A stretch of 64,000 nucleotides of DNA, from assembly GCA_029974595.1 (NCBI GenBank), contig JARKRC010000072.1, positions 1-64,000 of the forward strand, in the 5' to 3' direction. The DNA is from Ereboglobus sp. Lineage in GTDB: Bacteria > Verrucomicrobiota > Verrucomicrobiia > Opitutales > Opitutaceae. The position numbers were made by a program, and so were the translations under genes. Below are positions 26,429 to 35,174 of this stretch, piece after piece (positions within the stretch are counted from its first letter, which is position 1; the number at the start of each line of letters is the position of its first letter). The notes beneath the pieces were generated by a model. The model saw only the letters and a list, made by a program, of their open reading frames with translations, ran no database searches and had not been told where the DNA came from.

Positions 26429-27895
26429 ATGACTTCCTCAAATATTCCCGCGGTTTCCTCCGACACCGGCCCAGGCGGTTTGCGCATCGGCCTTTTTGGC
26501 ATTGGGCTCGATACGTATTGGCCGCAGTTCGCCGGGCTCAAGGAGCGGCTCGAAGGTTATCTGGCGCGCGTGGCGCAAAAGCTGGCGCGGCCCGGCGTCG
26601 AGGTCGTCAATGTCGGGCTTGTTGACAATCCCGACCGCGCGCGCACGGCGGGTTCGGAGCTGAGGCGGGCGGAGGTCGATTTGATTTTCCTGCATGTCAC
26701 CACCTACGCGCTGTCTTCGACGGTGCTGCCGGTTGTGCAGCGCGCGAAGGTGCCGGTGATCGTGCTCAATCTCGCGCCGGAGCCGGCAATTGATTACGCG
26801 ACATTCAACAAGCTCGGCGACCGCACGCGCATGACGGGGGACTGGCTCGCGCATTGCGCGGCATGCCCGGTGCCGGAGATCGCAAATGTCTTCAACCGCG
26901 CCGGCATCCGTTTTCATCAAATCACGGGCGTGCTCGACAACGACCCGGTGTGCTGGGACGAGATCGACGCGTGGGTCGAGGCGGCGCGCGTGGCGGCGGG
27001 CATGGCGAACAACCGGCTCGGCCTGATGGGGCATTATTATGGCGGCATGCTCGATATTTACTCGGACGTGACGTTGCAGTGCGCGACGTTTGGCACGCAT
27101 ATCGAGATGCTCGAAGTCGAGGAGCTGGTGGCGTTGCGGCGCGCGGTGGCCGGCGCGGACATCGCCGCGCGCGTGGCCGAGTTTCGCGAGGTGTTTGACG
27201 TGCAGCCCGATTGCGGCGAGGACGATCTGTTGGAAGCGGCGCGCACCTCGGTCGCGCTCGACCGGCTCGTGGCGGCGCGCCGGCTCGGCTCGATGGCGTA
27301 TTACCACATGGGCAGCGGCGTGGCCGATTGCGAGGCGGCGATCAGCTCGATCATCCTCGGGACATCGTTGCTCACGGGGCGCGGCGTTCCGGTCGCGGGC
27401 GAGTATGAGGTGAAAAACGCGCAAGCCATGAAAATCATGGACCTGTTCGGCGCGGGCGGCTCGTTCACCGAGTATTACGCGATGGATTTTGCGGACGACG
27501 TGGTGCTCATGGGACACGACGGGCCGGGGCACATCAAAATCGCGCAGGGCAAAACAAAAGTGCGCCCGCTCAAGGTGTATCACGGCAAGGTCGGGCGCGG
27601 CGTGTCGGTCGAGATGGCGGTGCGCCACGGGCCGGTGACGCTGCTTTCGGTGGTGGAGACGCGCGACGGAAAACTGCGCCTGTTATGCGCCGAGGCGGAA
27701 TCGGTGCCGGGGCCGGTTTTGGAGATCGGAAACACGAACAGCCGTTATCGCTTCAGTTGCGGCGCACGCGAGTTTGTCAATCGCTGGAACTCGCACGGCC
27801 CCGCGCACCACTGCGCGATCGGAGTGGGGCATATCAGCGCCAAGATCGACAAACTGGGACGGTTGCTCGGGATCGAGACTATACGCGTGTGCTGA
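26429..27895 (+). CDS. L-arabinose/L-fucose isomerase family protein
   Basis: I chose the start at MTSSNIPAVSS, past the terminator hairpin; the longer frame begins inside that hairpin. The 488-residue cytoplasmic protein shows the family order: LRIGLFGIGLDTYWPQF, the Rossmann-like VDLIFLHVTTYA, RLGLMGHYYGGMLD, the Glu in THIEMLEVEEL and GHDGPGHIKI. These features match proteins annotated as L-arabinose isomerase family or L-fucose isomerase domain proteins, which interconvert aldoses and ketoses with a divalent metal. It stands alone on the plus strand, with no kinase or transporter next to it, so the actual sugar is unknown. Confidence 0.82.
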   Translation: MTSSNIPAVSSDTGPGGLRIGLFGIGLDTYWPQFAGLKERLEGYLARVAQKLARPGVEVVNVGLVDNPDRARTAGSELRRAEVDLIFLHVTTYALSSTVLPVVQRAKVPVIVLNLAPEPAIDYATFNKLGDRTRMTGDWLAHCAACPVPEIANVFNRAGIRFHQITGVLDNDPVCWDEIDAWVEAARVAAGMANNRLGLMGHYYGGMLDIYSDVTLQCATFGTHIEMLEVEELVALRRAVAGADIAARVAEFREVFDVQPDCGEDDLLEAARTSVALDRLVAARRLGSMAYYHMGSGVADCEAAISSIILGTSLLTGRGVPVAGEYEVKNAQAMKIMDLFGAGGSFTEYYAMDFADDVVLMGHDGPGHIKIAQGKTKVRPLKVYHGKVGRGVSVEMAVRHGPVTLLSVVETRDGKLRLLCAEAESVPGPVLEIGNTNSRYRFSCGAREFVNRWNSHGPAHHCAIGVGHISAKIDKLGRLLGIETIRVC

Positions 27896-28116
27896 GCAGC
27901 CCGAAATACGCCACACTCTGCAACCGCATCAAACTAACCTGACAATTTTTCCCGATCTCCCGCCACTCGCCTCACTTTGTCAGATCACGTTTTGGTTGCT
28001 ACACGGGTCGAAGCGACGGTTTCCGCCGCTTGTTTGTTTTGCGGTTTGTTTTTTTTGGCGAGGCTTCGCCTCGTCCGGCGGCGGGGACGCACCCAAACCG
28101 AATCCCGCAGCGCGGC
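27896..28116. other. Convergent intergenic region with a short hairpin
   Basis: No gene is supported. A CGAGGC-TTC-GCCTCG hairpin (28059-28073) follows a T-run on the plus strand, which is the wrong order for a plus-strand terminator. I see nothing else. Confidence 0.4.
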
Positions 28117-28383
28117 TCAATGGACTATTTTTCTCGGATTTCTGGCACGCTTGATGGCAGGTTGCGTGTAACGATTCGCTTCCAAGAGATGATGCGTTTT
28201 TTCACCCAAGGCTGCGGCGAGACGGTCAACCGTTGCGAGCTGAAGCCCTGGGCGGCGTCCCGCTTCGATATCCTGATAGTGACGGTATGCAAGGCCGGCC
28301 CGCTCCGATAGGATTTCCTGGGTAATGCCGAGGTGCAGGCGGAGGCAGCGGAGGTTTATGCTGAGAGTTTCAATCGAGCTCAC
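28117..28383 (-). CDS. XRE-family (Cro/CI-type) transcriptional regulator
   Basis: The 88-residue protein is little more than one helix-turn-helix: LRCLRLHLGITQEILSERAG, then LAYRHYQDIEAGRRPG and LATVDRLAAALGEKTHHLL. I prefer the GTG at 28383, which begins VSSIETLS; an in-frame GTG at 28419 would add 12 atypical residues. A -10-like TATTTT (28390-28395, minus strand) would place the transcript start at this GTG, giving a leaderless mRNA. Two tandem 18-bp operators overlap the promoter, so autorepression is likely. It faces away from a DUF805 gene pair. Confidence 0.82.
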   Translation of the reverse strand: MSSIETLSINLRCLRLHLGITQEILSERAGLAYRHYQDIEAGRRPGLQLATVDRLAAALGEKTHHLLEANRYTQPAIKRARNPRKIVH

Positions 28384-28399
28384 GCTACAAAAATAGCGT
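28382..28399. promoter_or_regulatory. XRE operator O1
   Basis: ACGCTACAAAAATAGCGT is an inverted repeat (ACGCTA/TAGCGT) that covers the -10 region and start codon of the XRE gene. It shares 15 of 18 bases with O2. Confidence 0.65.
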
Positions 28400-28417
28400 C
28401 TTGACTTCCAGTGAAAC

Positions 28418-28435
28418 ACGCTACGAAATCAGCGT
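28418..28435. promoter_or_regulatory. XRE operator O2
   Basis: ACGCTACGAAATCAGCGT lies 36 bases from O1 (start to start) and is flanked by further matching bases, giving AACACGCT...AGCGTGTT. It would cover the -35 side of the XRE promoter. A TTGACT hexamer on the plus strand lies between O1 and O2 and could serve a divergent promoter. Confidence 0.65.
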
Positions 28436-28628
28436 GTTATCGATTAAAACCTTTCCTCATGCCCTCCAAAATATCCCAAGCCGTCACCCTCTTCATTCCG
28501 ACAATCGGCATAGCTTCTTACGCTGCGCACGGCAGCGAAAGGTCGCTCGCAAAGAGGGAGCAAAAGATGACCCACCATCAGAACCGGAACTTCCAGTTCT
28601 GCTCAATAACACTATTATGTAAAATACC

Positions 28629-29180
28629 ATGACTGAAGAGGACGCATATAATATCGCGCTCCAAGAGCTCCAGACGCAGCAAGTATCTCAAGGCATTTGG
28701 GTGAAGGCCATTGCCTTTTCCGAAGGCGATGAAAAGAAAGCCAAAGCAAATTATTTAAAATTTCGCGCCGAACAACTACTGAAGGCCGAACGAGGATATG
28801 CAATAACGACTACTGGAGTTCGAATAGCTTCGATTCTTTTTTCACCCTACGGAAAAATTTCCAGATCCATATTCACGATACTAACTATTTGTTGCGCATT
28901 TTCCTTCAAACTCGGGACAGACAGCGGTAACGACGCTTTAGCTATAGTTATTTTTATTATCGGTGGATGGATCTTGCTTTGCGCACACATAAAGAGAGCT
29001 AGAGACGCAGGATTTTCACCTTACATGATTTTCATTTATCTCATACCATTCATGGGTTTGTTATTTCTATTGGTTTATATTTCTGCACCGTCCGAAAATG
29101 AAAAATCCAAAGAAACAGATCATGAAAACGGAGCCCAAGCGATGCAGCCAGCTTCCCGGCACGAGGATAAAATCACATGA
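28629..29180 (+). CDS. DUF805-like membrane protein with N-terminal soluble region
   Basis: The 183-residue protein begins with a charged helical stretch of about 55 residues. It then has four hydrophobic segments (about 60-150) with the DUF805-type signature IKRARDAGFSPYMIF between helices, the equivalent of the R.HD.G.SGW motif, followed by the last helix. The tail is polar. DUF805 proteins are integral inner-membrane proteins of unknown function, often next to phage or defence-type genes. The gene is more AT-rich than its neighbours and overlaps the next one by an ATGA. The divergent XRE gene may control it. Confidence 0.7.
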   Translation: MTEEDAYNIALQELQTQQVSQGIWVKAIAFSEGDEKKAKANYLKFRAEQLLKAERGYAITTTGVRIASILFSPYGKISRSIFTILTICCAFSFKLGTDSGNDALAIVIFIIGGWILLCAHIKRARDAGFSPYMIFIYLIPFMGLLFLLVYISAPSENEKSKETDHENGAQAMQPASRHEDKIT

Positions 29181-29566
29181 GCTATGAGGTCGTATCTTTT
29201 TGGACAAGTGCATTTTCATTAGTTCTTCAGGTTGTCTCTATGTTTCCGCGTGACAAACGCGATCGCACACGAGATCAGGAAGAAGCGCTGCTCGCACTTT
29301 CAAAGGCTTATCATGCCACTGAGGCTTATTATGCATTTTTAGGTTCGCATCCGCGAGATAGAGAACGTGAATGGGAGGTAGCCGATCTCTGGTGTGGAGT
29401 GTCTGTGCGTCTTCGTAAATATGATAACCAGATTGCGCAGCGTTTAGATTTAAAGAGCCGCTATTGGAGAGAAGGAGCCACTTGGTCGGCTGACGCTATT
29501 AAAACAGCGAATATCGGACTTGCCCGTATTTGGACCGAAGTGAATGTTCGCCTGAATGAAAAATGA
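29177..29566 (+). CDS. Hypothetical protein, translationally coupled to the DUF805 gene
   Basis: The start codon overlaps the upstream stop (ATGA). The 129-residue protein has one N-terminal hydrophobic segment (FWTSAFSLVLQVVSMF), then a charged, mainly helical region with Tyr/Trp-rich stretches (AYHATEAYYAFLGSH, REREWEVADLW). No family is recognised. Its codon use is AT-rich like its partner, suggesting the pair was acquired together. Its last codons run into an 18-bp tandem duplication that begins at the stop codon. Confidence 0.6.
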   Translation: MSYEVVSFWTSAFSLVLQVVSMFPRDKRDRTRDQEEALLALSKAYHATEAYYAFLGSHPRDREREWEVADLWCGVSVRLRKYDNQIAQRLDLKSRYWREGATWSADAIKTANIGLARIWTEVNVRLNEK

Positions 29567-29601
29567 AGCAACAGATGACCCGAAAGCAACAGATGACCCG
29601 A
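29566..29601 (+). repeat. Perfect 18-bp tandem duplication at a stop codon
   Basis: AAGCAACAGATGACCCGA occurs twice, back to back, starting at the last base of the preceding TGA. In an alternative frame from the ATG at 29557 the repeats read KATDDP twice and stay open for 25 codons, so the duplication may be a frameshifted coding relic. Confidence 0.7.
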
Positions 29602-29737
29602 GGTCGTTTTTGTCAATTTCAAGGCTCGTGTGAACGAAGGTCGCAAGCCTTTGGAGTGCGGCGATTCTCGCCGCTTTCAAAGCGCGGACATGTCATAAAG
29701 ATTACCTGCAATTTAGCGTAAGACAGCGAATGCCTTT

Positions 29738-29793
29738 CGTGGCGCAGGCTCCCAGCCTCTATTCCGGCAAGCAGGCTGGAAGCCTGCGCTACG
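29738..29793. repeat. Large imperfect inverted repeat (21-base arms, 19 matching)
   Basis: The left arm is CGTGGCGCAGGCTCCCAGCC plus T (29738-29758). The right arm (29773-29793) reads AGGCTGGAAGCCTGCGCTAC plus G. The loop is 14 bases. It resembles palindromic interspersed repeats I associate with verrucomicrobial intergenic regions; that identification is inference. Confidence 0.7.
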
Positions 29794-29946
29794 GCGCTGG
29801 CGCGGCAAACTCGACGATTGCGTCCTTTTCCATGCTTCCGCGTTTCCGCGATTTATAAAGACACGTGGTAGCGAGCGGAAAGAGGTTCACGCAACGACGC
29901 GGCGAGGCAACGGGAGCTGCCGCTCCGTTGTGTTTTTCGTCGCGCT

Positions 29947-30047
29947 TCCACTTTCGCGCGGAAGGGCGCGCACGTTGTGCGCGTCGGGCGGCGGGACGCC
30001 GCCCCTCCTTGTCGCACGCGCCTTTTTCGCGCGTGCTTCAAAGTGGA
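29947..30047. repeat. Compound element: outer inverted repeat enclosing three perfect hairpins
   Basis: TCCACTTT (29947-29954) and AAAGTGGA (30040-30047) bracket CGCGCAC-GTT-GTGCGCG (29967-29983), GGGCGGC-GGGAC-GCCGCCC (29986-30004) and GCACGCGC-CTTTTTC-GCGCGTGC (30014-30036). It ends 4 bases from the transketolase stop, so it would form the 3' end of that mRNA. Confidence 0.65.
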
Positions 30048-30051
30048 CCGC

Positions 30052-32043
30052 TTACAAGGACTGCGCGGCGGCGACGACGGCATCGGCGGTGATGCCGAGT
30101 TCCTTCATCACGGTGCCGCCCGGAGCGCTGATGCCGAAGCGGTCGATGCCGAGCGCGATGCCGTCGAGTCCGACGTATTCGCGCCAGAGCGGCGTGACGC
30201 CGGCCTCGATCGAGACGCGCTTGCGGCAGGCGGGCGGGAGGATCGCGTCGCGATATTCCTGCGGCTGCTCGTTGAAACGCTTGAAGCTCGGCATCGAGAC
30301 GACGCGGACGCCGGGGCCGAGAATCTTCGCGGCGGCGACGGCGTGCTGCACCTCGCTGCCGGCGGCGAGGAGGATGTGCGTGAGCGGCGCGGTTTCCTGG
30401 ATGGCGACGTAGCCGCCTTTCAGGACGCCGGCGCGGCGGATGTGCGGCGGGATGTCGTTGAGCATGGGCACCGCCTGGCGGGTGAGCGCGAGGAGCGTGG
30501 GGCCGTCCTCGCGTTCGAGCGCGGCGGCAAAGGCGCCGGCGGTTTCCTCGGGATCGGCGGGGCGGATCACGTCGAGGTTCGGAATGACACGGAGGCCGGA
30601 GACGGTTTCCACGGGCTGGTGCGTGGGGCCGTCCTCGCCGACGCCGACGGAGTCGTGCGTGTAGATGTAGGTGATGGGGAGCTTGGCGAGCGCGGCGACG
30701 CGCATCGCGGGGCGCGAGTAGTCGGCAAAGACGAGGAAGGTCGCGCAGGAGGTGCGGAAGATGCCGTCGTAAGCGATGCCGTTGTTGATGGCGGCCATCG
30801 CATGCTCGCGGATGCCGTAGCGGATGTTGCGACCGGCGCGGTTCGCCTTGTCGAAATCGGTCGAGGAGGCGATGTAGTTAAGCGTGGAGCCGTAGAGATC
30901 GGCGCTGCCGGAGATGAAAAGGGGAAGCTCGGCGGCGACGGGCTGGAGGATGTCCTTGCCGGCGGCGCGGGTGGCGAGCTTCGCATCGGCGGCGAAGGCC
31001 GGGATTTTTTCGAGGAGATGCGCGGCGCTGACGGGCGCGGAGCGCGAGTCGAGGAGCGCGGCTTTGTCGGGGTTGGCTTCGCGCCAGGCCTTGTAGGTCT
31101 TGCCCCATTTGTTGTAGGCGCGGACGAGGCGTTTTTTCTGGTTTTCGAAATAGGCGCGAACATCGTCGCTCACATAAAAATGCTGATCGGCGGGAAGGCC
31201 GAGGCCGGCGCGGGCGGCGTCGGAGAACTTGGCGCCGCCTTCGCCGTGGCCCTTTGAGGTACCCTCGACCTCGGCGATGCCTTTGCCGATGATCGTCTTG
31301 GCGATGATGAGCTGCGGTTTGCCGGTTTTTGCTTTCTTGGCTTTGTTGAGGGCCTTGTGGATGGCGGCGATGTCGTGACCTGCGGTGAGCGTAATGACGT
31401 CCCAGCCGATGGCCTTGAAGCGGGCGGCGGTGTTTTCGTTCTGCGACTTGTCGGCCATGGCGTCGAGGGTGACATCATTCGAGTCGTAGATGAGGATGAG
31501 GTTGTCGAGCCCTTGGAAACCGGCGAAGGAGACGGCTTCCATCGCGACGCCTTCCTGCATGCAGCCGTCGCCGGCGAGGGTGATGACGTGGTTGTCGAAA
31601 ATGACGTGCTCGGGGGTGTTGAAACGCGCCTCGGCCATTTTGCCGGAGAGGGCGTAGCCGACGGCGTTGGCGATGCCCTGGCCGAGGGGGCCGGTGGTGG
31701 CCTCGACGCCGGGGGTTTCGTGGAACTCGGGGTGGCCGGGGGTCTTGCTGTGGAGCTGGCGGAAGTTTTTGACCTCGTCGAGCGGAAGGTCGTAGCCGCT
31801 CATGTGGAGCCAGGAATAGAGGAACATGGAGCCGTGGCCGCCGGAGAGCACGAAGCGGTCGCGGTTGAGCCATTTGGGGTCGGCGGGGTTGTGCTGGAGG
31901 ATGTTTCCGTAGAGGACGGCTCCGATTTCAGCGCAGCCGAGGGGAAGGCCGAGGTGCCCGGACGAGCATTTGTGGACGGCGTCGATGGAGAGGCCGCGGG
32001 CCTGGTTGGCTGCTTTTGCGAGAAGATTGGTTTCGAGTGCCAT
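30052..32043 (-). CDS. tkt: Transketolase
   Basis: The 663-residue thiamine diphosphate enzyme transfers two-carbon ketol units in the pentose phosphate pathway. All family landmarks are present in order: the N-terminal [22 protein letters not shown], the ThDP/Mg motif [13 protein letters not shown]...[14 protein letters not shown], the C-terminal-half [27 protein letters not shown] and [16 protein letters not shown]. Length equals bacterial TktA. The chosen ATG begins MALETNLL and gives a normal N-terminus. It appears monocistronic, since its neighbours are unrelated. The hairpin-rich element just after its stop may stabilise the mRNA. Confidence 0.97.
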   Translation of the reverse strand: MALETNLLAKAANQARGLSIDAVHKCSSGHLGLPLGCAEIGAVLYGNILQHNPADPKWLNRDRFVLSGGHGSMFLYSWLHMSGYDLPLDEVKNFRQLHSKTPGHPEFHETPGVEATTGPLGQGIANAVGYALSGKMAEARFNTPEHVIFDNHVITLAGDGCMQEGVAMEAVSFAGFQGLDNLILIYDSNDVTLDAMADKSQNENTAARFKAIGWDVITLTAGHDIAAIHKALNKAKKAKTGKPQLIIAKTIIGKGIAEVEGTSKGHGEGGAKFSDAARAGLGLPADQHFYVSDDVRAYFENQKKRLVRAYNKWGKTYKAWREANPDKAALLDSRSAPVSAAHLLEKIPAFAADAKLATRAAGKDILQPVAAELPLFISGSADLYGSTLNYIASSTDFDKANRAGRNIRYGIREHAMAAINNGIAYDGIFRTSCATFLVFADYSRPAMRVAALAKLPITYIYTHDSVGVGEDGPTHQPVETVSGLRVIPNLDVIRPADPEETAGAFAAALEREDGPTLLALTRQAVPMLNDIPPHIRRAGVLKGGYVAIQETAPLTHILLAAGSEVQHAVAAAKILGPGVRVVSMPSFKRFNEQPQEYRDAILPPACRKRVSIEAGVTPLWREYVGLDGIALGIDRFGISAPGGTVMKELGITADAVVAAAQSL

Positions 32044-32210
32044 GATGGATGTGTGTGTGGTTGTCGGATGTTGGTTGAAAGAGTGCGAAGGGTTGCGCCT
32101 TCAAAAAGAGGAACGCCGAGTGAAGGGCGAAGCGCGGCGGGTGAAAAGGGAAAAAAGCTGCATGAACATGCGGGCAAACCGGCGGGCTTCCCCCCCGGCC
32201 ACCTTGGATT

Positions 32211-33203
32211 TCATTCCTTCGGCTTCAACATTGCGGAAAGCTCCTTGGCGCGTTGCTGCGCCGCCAGTCTTCCGTCGGCGCCAACCCTTCTCTCAAGGCT
32301 GGCTATGTTGTCACCAAGATCTGAAACCGTGCTTTTTTCAGGATGACTGTTGGCCACATAGAACCAAGCCAGCGCCTCCACCTCATCTTTGGTGGTGCCA
32401 TCCCCATTCCTATAACTTTTGGCAAGATTGCTTTGCGCCCATACGTATCCTTGTTCGGCAGCCTCGAAAAACCAACTCATTGCCTCGACATAGTTTTGAG
32501 CCACACCAGTGCCATTGAAATACATGACTCCCACCCTGTTTTGCGCAATTGGGTCTCCTTGTCTGGCAATTACAATCTTTGCTTCAAATTCATTTCTTTC
32601 GTTAATTCTTTCATTTGTTTCATTGATTCTTTTTTTTGCGTCTTCGTTTCCTTGATCGGCGGCCATGCGAAGCCACTTTAACGCCTCGGCATAATCTTGA
32701 GGCACGCCCCGGCCTTGTTGATACATATTGCCGAGATTGAGCTGTGCAGCCGCGTGTCCCTGTTCAGCGGCCATGCGATACCACTTCATTGCTTCGTCAT
32801 AATTTTGAGACACGCCTTGGCCTTGTTGATACATGACACCGAGATTGTTCTGGGCTGCTGCATTTCCCTGTTCGGCGGCTTTGCGAAACCACTTCAGCGC
32901 CTCGTCATAATTTTTAGTCCCACCCACGCCATCTCGATACATGCGTCCGAGATTGTTTTGTGCTGTGGCATATCCTTGCTCGGCAGACATGCGATACCAC
33001 TTCACCGCACTGTCGTAGTCGCTGTAGTATTGGCTTCCAGGGGAACGAAAAAAATCGTAACTTAAAGTAGTCTCATATATATGACCAAGATCGTTCTGCG
33101 CTACTTTGTCGCCCTCGGCGGCTTTGCGTTTTAGTTCGCGGCTGACGCATCCAAACTGGCAGACAAGCGCGCAGAATAACAATATGGTCAGGATTTGTTT
33201 CAT
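32211..33203 (-). CDS. Sel1-repeat (SLR) lipoprotein
   Basis: The 330-residue protein has a lipoprotein signal (LVCQFGC, lipidated Cys19). At least six Sel1-like units of 36 residues follow, for example AAQNNLGVMYQQGQGVSQ and NYDEAMKWYRMAAEQGH. Between the fourth and fifth units, a short polar insertion with repeated NERINERNE interrupts the solenoid and may form a coil. SLR proteins scaffold protein-protein contacts, often at the cell envelope. Base use is lower in GC than the flanking tkt and meaB genes, which may only reflect the Asn/Gln-rich repeats. Confidence 0.9.
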   Translation of the reverse strand: MKQILTILLFCALVCQFGCVSRELKRKAAEGDKVAQNDLGHIYETTLSYDFFRSPGSQYYSDYDSAVKWYRMSAEQGYATAQNNLGRMYRDGVGGTKNYDEALKWFRKAAEQGNAAAQNNLGVMYQQGQGVSQNYDEAMKWYRMAAEQGHAAAQLNLGNMYQQGRGVPQDYAEALKWLRMAADQGNEDAKKRINETNERINERNEFEAKIVIARQGDPIAQNRVGVMYFNGTGVAQNYVEAMSWFFEAAEQGYVWAQSNLAKSYRNGDGTTKDEVEALAWFYVANSHPEKSTVSDLGDNIASLERRVGADGRLAAQQRAKELSAMLKPKE

Positions 33204-33302
33204 GGGTTTGTTGTTTGTAATCGGTGCGCGAACTCAAGGATGTCGGTTAATATTCGGGATTCTTTGAAAAAGGAGCCGAAAAGGAGCGAATCGGGCGGTT
33301 TT

Positions 33303-34478
33303 TTATTTTTTCCAGAGCGCGAGCAATTCGCGGGCGGCGGCGAGCGAGGGTTTCTGGCCGTTGGCGACGGCTTGCTCGATGTGCGGAAGGCGGGCGTTCA
33401 CGGCGGGGTCGTGGTAGAAATCGGCGAGCAGGGCTTCGCGGATGAGCGAATGCGTCCACTCGATGGCCTGCTTCCGTCGGCGCTCGGCGAGGATTCCGCT
33501 GGTCCGGCATGCGTCGAAAAAGGCGAGCACGGTTTCCCAGACTTTCGCGATGCCGTCGCCGGTGACGGCGGAGGCGGTGAGCGCGGGCGTGGTCCAGCCC
33601 TCGGTCGCGGGGCGCAGGTAGTGGAGCACGCGTTCGAGTTCGGCGCGGGCGGCCATCGCGCGGATTTTATTATCACCGTCGGCCTTGTTCACGACCATGA
33701 TGTCGGCGAGCTCCATGATGCCTTTTTTGATGCCCTGCACTTCGTCGCCCGCGCCCGCGATGGAGAGCAGAAGGAAACAATCGACCATCGAGCGCACGGT
33801 GACCTCGCTCTGGCCGACGCCGACGGTCTCGACGATGATGATGTCGTAGCCGGCGGCCTCGCAGAGGAGCATGGTTTCGCGGCTCTTGCGGGCGACGCCG
33901 CCGAGCGAGCCGCTTGAGGGCGAGGGGCGGATGAACGCGCCGGGCTGGCGGGAGAGTTTTTCCATGCGCACCTTGTCGCCGAGGATGCTGCCGCCGTGCA
34001 CGGTGCTGGAGGGATCGACGGCGAGGACGGCGACGCGGTGGCCGAGGCCGCAGAGGTGCGTGCCGAGCGCCTCGATGGCGGTGCTTTTGCCGGCGCCGGG
34101 GATGCCGGTGATGCCGACGCGCATGGACTTGCCGGTGTCGGGAAGAATGCGGGCAAGGAGCTGCTGGGCCTGCTCCTGGTGCGCGGCGGCGGAGCTTTCG
34201 ATGAGCGTGATGGCGCGCGCGAGGATGGCCGTATCCCGTTTTTGGATACCGGCGACGTAGTCGTCGGTGGAAAGCCGGCGGCGGCGGGGCGGCGGGGCGG
34301 ATTGCGCGGGGGAGGCGAACTCGCCTTCTTTTTTCACGCCCTCGACGACCCAGGTCGCGAAGGCGGCGCCGGCATTGTCGGGAACCCAGTCGGGGCGTTC
34401 GGCGGTCGCGGGCTGGTTGTGCGCGGGGCCGTGCTCGTGTTCGGACGGAGGCGGATTTTTTGCAGGCTGTTCTGACAC
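33303..34478 (-). CDS. meaB: MeaB/ArgK-type GTPase, chaperone of methylmalonyl-CoA mutase
   Basis: The 391-residue G3E-family GTPase shows the P-loop GITGIPGAGKST (about 122-133), AVLAVDPSS, the switch region IIIVETVGVGQSE and the base-recognition motif VVNKADGD. MeaB loads and protects adenosylcobalamin-dependent methylmalonyl-CoA mutase. It has about 60 extra N-terminal residues (Pro/Ala-rich, ending near RRRRLSTDDYVAG) compared with typical members of about 330, and these look disordered. No mutase gene is in the window. The next gene on the same strand upstream is a PTS EIIA. Confidence 0.93.
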   Translation of the reverse strand: MSEQPAKNPPPSEHEHGPAHNQPATAERPDWVPDNAGAAFATWVVEGVKKEGEFASPAQSAPPPRRRRLSTDDYVAGIQKRDTAILARAITLIESSAAAHQEQAQQLLARILPDTGKSMRVGITGIPGAGKSTAIEALGTHLCGLGHRVAVLAVDPSSTVHGGSILGDKVRMEKLSRQPGAFIRPSPSSGSLGGVARKSRETMLLCEAAGYDIIIVETVGVGQSEVTVRSMVDCFLLLSIAGAGDEVQGIKKGIMELADIMVVNKADGDNKIRAMAARAELERVLHYLRPATEGWTTPALTASAVTGDGIAKVWETVLAFFDACRTSGILAERRRKQAIEWTHSLIREALLADFYHDPAVNARLPHIEQAVANGQKPSLAAARELLALWKK

Positions 34479-34509
34479 GGCGCGAAAATATGACCGGATG
34501 CGGCGAAGC

Positions 34510-34992
34510 TCAATGCGCGACGGCGCCGAGCAGTTTTTCCTCGGCGGCGACGACGGCTTGCACGAAGGCTTCGGGCGTGGGCGCCGCCATGAAAGCCTCG
34601 CGGTTGGCGGGTTCCTTGAGGAGGCGGCAAAGGGCGCTCACGATGGCGAGATAGGTGCCGGGATTGGTTTTCGGGGTGCCGAGCACGAACATGAGTTTCA
34701 CGATCTGGTTGCAGTTTTCGAACATGACGCCCTGGGCGCTGCGCCCGACGGCAAGGACGATTTTCTGGACGTGCTCGGTGCGGGCGTGGGGGATGGCGAT
34801 TGCGTTGCCGAGACAGGTGGTGTCGAGGCGTTCGCGCGCGAGCAGCTCGTTGTAGAAACCCTGGAAATTGGTGACGTTCGGGTGGCCGTCGAGGAGTCGC
34901 GCAACTTCGTTGATCGCGACAGTTCTCCGCGTGCTCTGGATGGAGAGCATGATGCGGGAAGGGTCCAGGAGTTGTGAGAGACGGCCAATCAT
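34510..34992 (-). CDS. PTS EIIA-type domain protein (fructose/nitrogen PTS family)
   Basis: I chose the start at MIGRLSQLLD; an upstream in-frame ATG adds 50 non-conserved residues. The 160-residue protein is one PTS_EIIA type 2 domain with the phospho-accepting His69 in AIAIPHART. GVMFENCNQIVKLMFVLGTP is also typical. Single-domain EIIA proteins of this kind usually act as regulatory PtsN rather than in sugar uptake. No HPr, EI or EIIBC is nearby, which favours the regulatory role. It ends 31 bases before the meaB start on the same strand. Confidence 0.85.
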   Translation of the reverse strand: MIGRLSQLLDPSRIMLSIQSTRRTVAINEVARLLDGHPNVTNFQGFYNELLARERLDTTCLGNAIAIPHARTEHVQKIVLAVGRSAQGVMFENCNQIVKLMFVLGTPKTNPGTYLAIVSALCRLLKEPANREAFMAAPTPEAFVQAVVAAEEKLLGAVAH

Positions 34993-35174
34993 TGCTGAGG
35001 TCAGTTGTGGAAAAAAGAGAGAGAGCCTGCCAGCGCGCGTTTGCAAGGGAGGAATCGCCACATGCGGCGTTTTTTTGCGAACGCAAAAACGTTTGCGACG
35101 GGAGACGAAGCGGAACATGAAATCAATCCATGTTTCACCCATATCCTTTCCGGTCGCAATCCCGCGCGGGCAAA

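Larger units (their letters stand above)
29602..30051. other. Gene-free, hairpin-rich region downstream of transketolase
   Basis: This 450-base stretch has no supported gene. It contains a 21-base imperfect palindrome (29738-29793) and a compound hairpin element (29947-30047), both listed separately. Confidence 0.6.

Noticed and set aside
28401-28632. Two 73-codon overlapping frames upstream of the DUF805 gene
   Set aside because: They run through the XRE operator region, share no domain features, and the composition is not coding-like.
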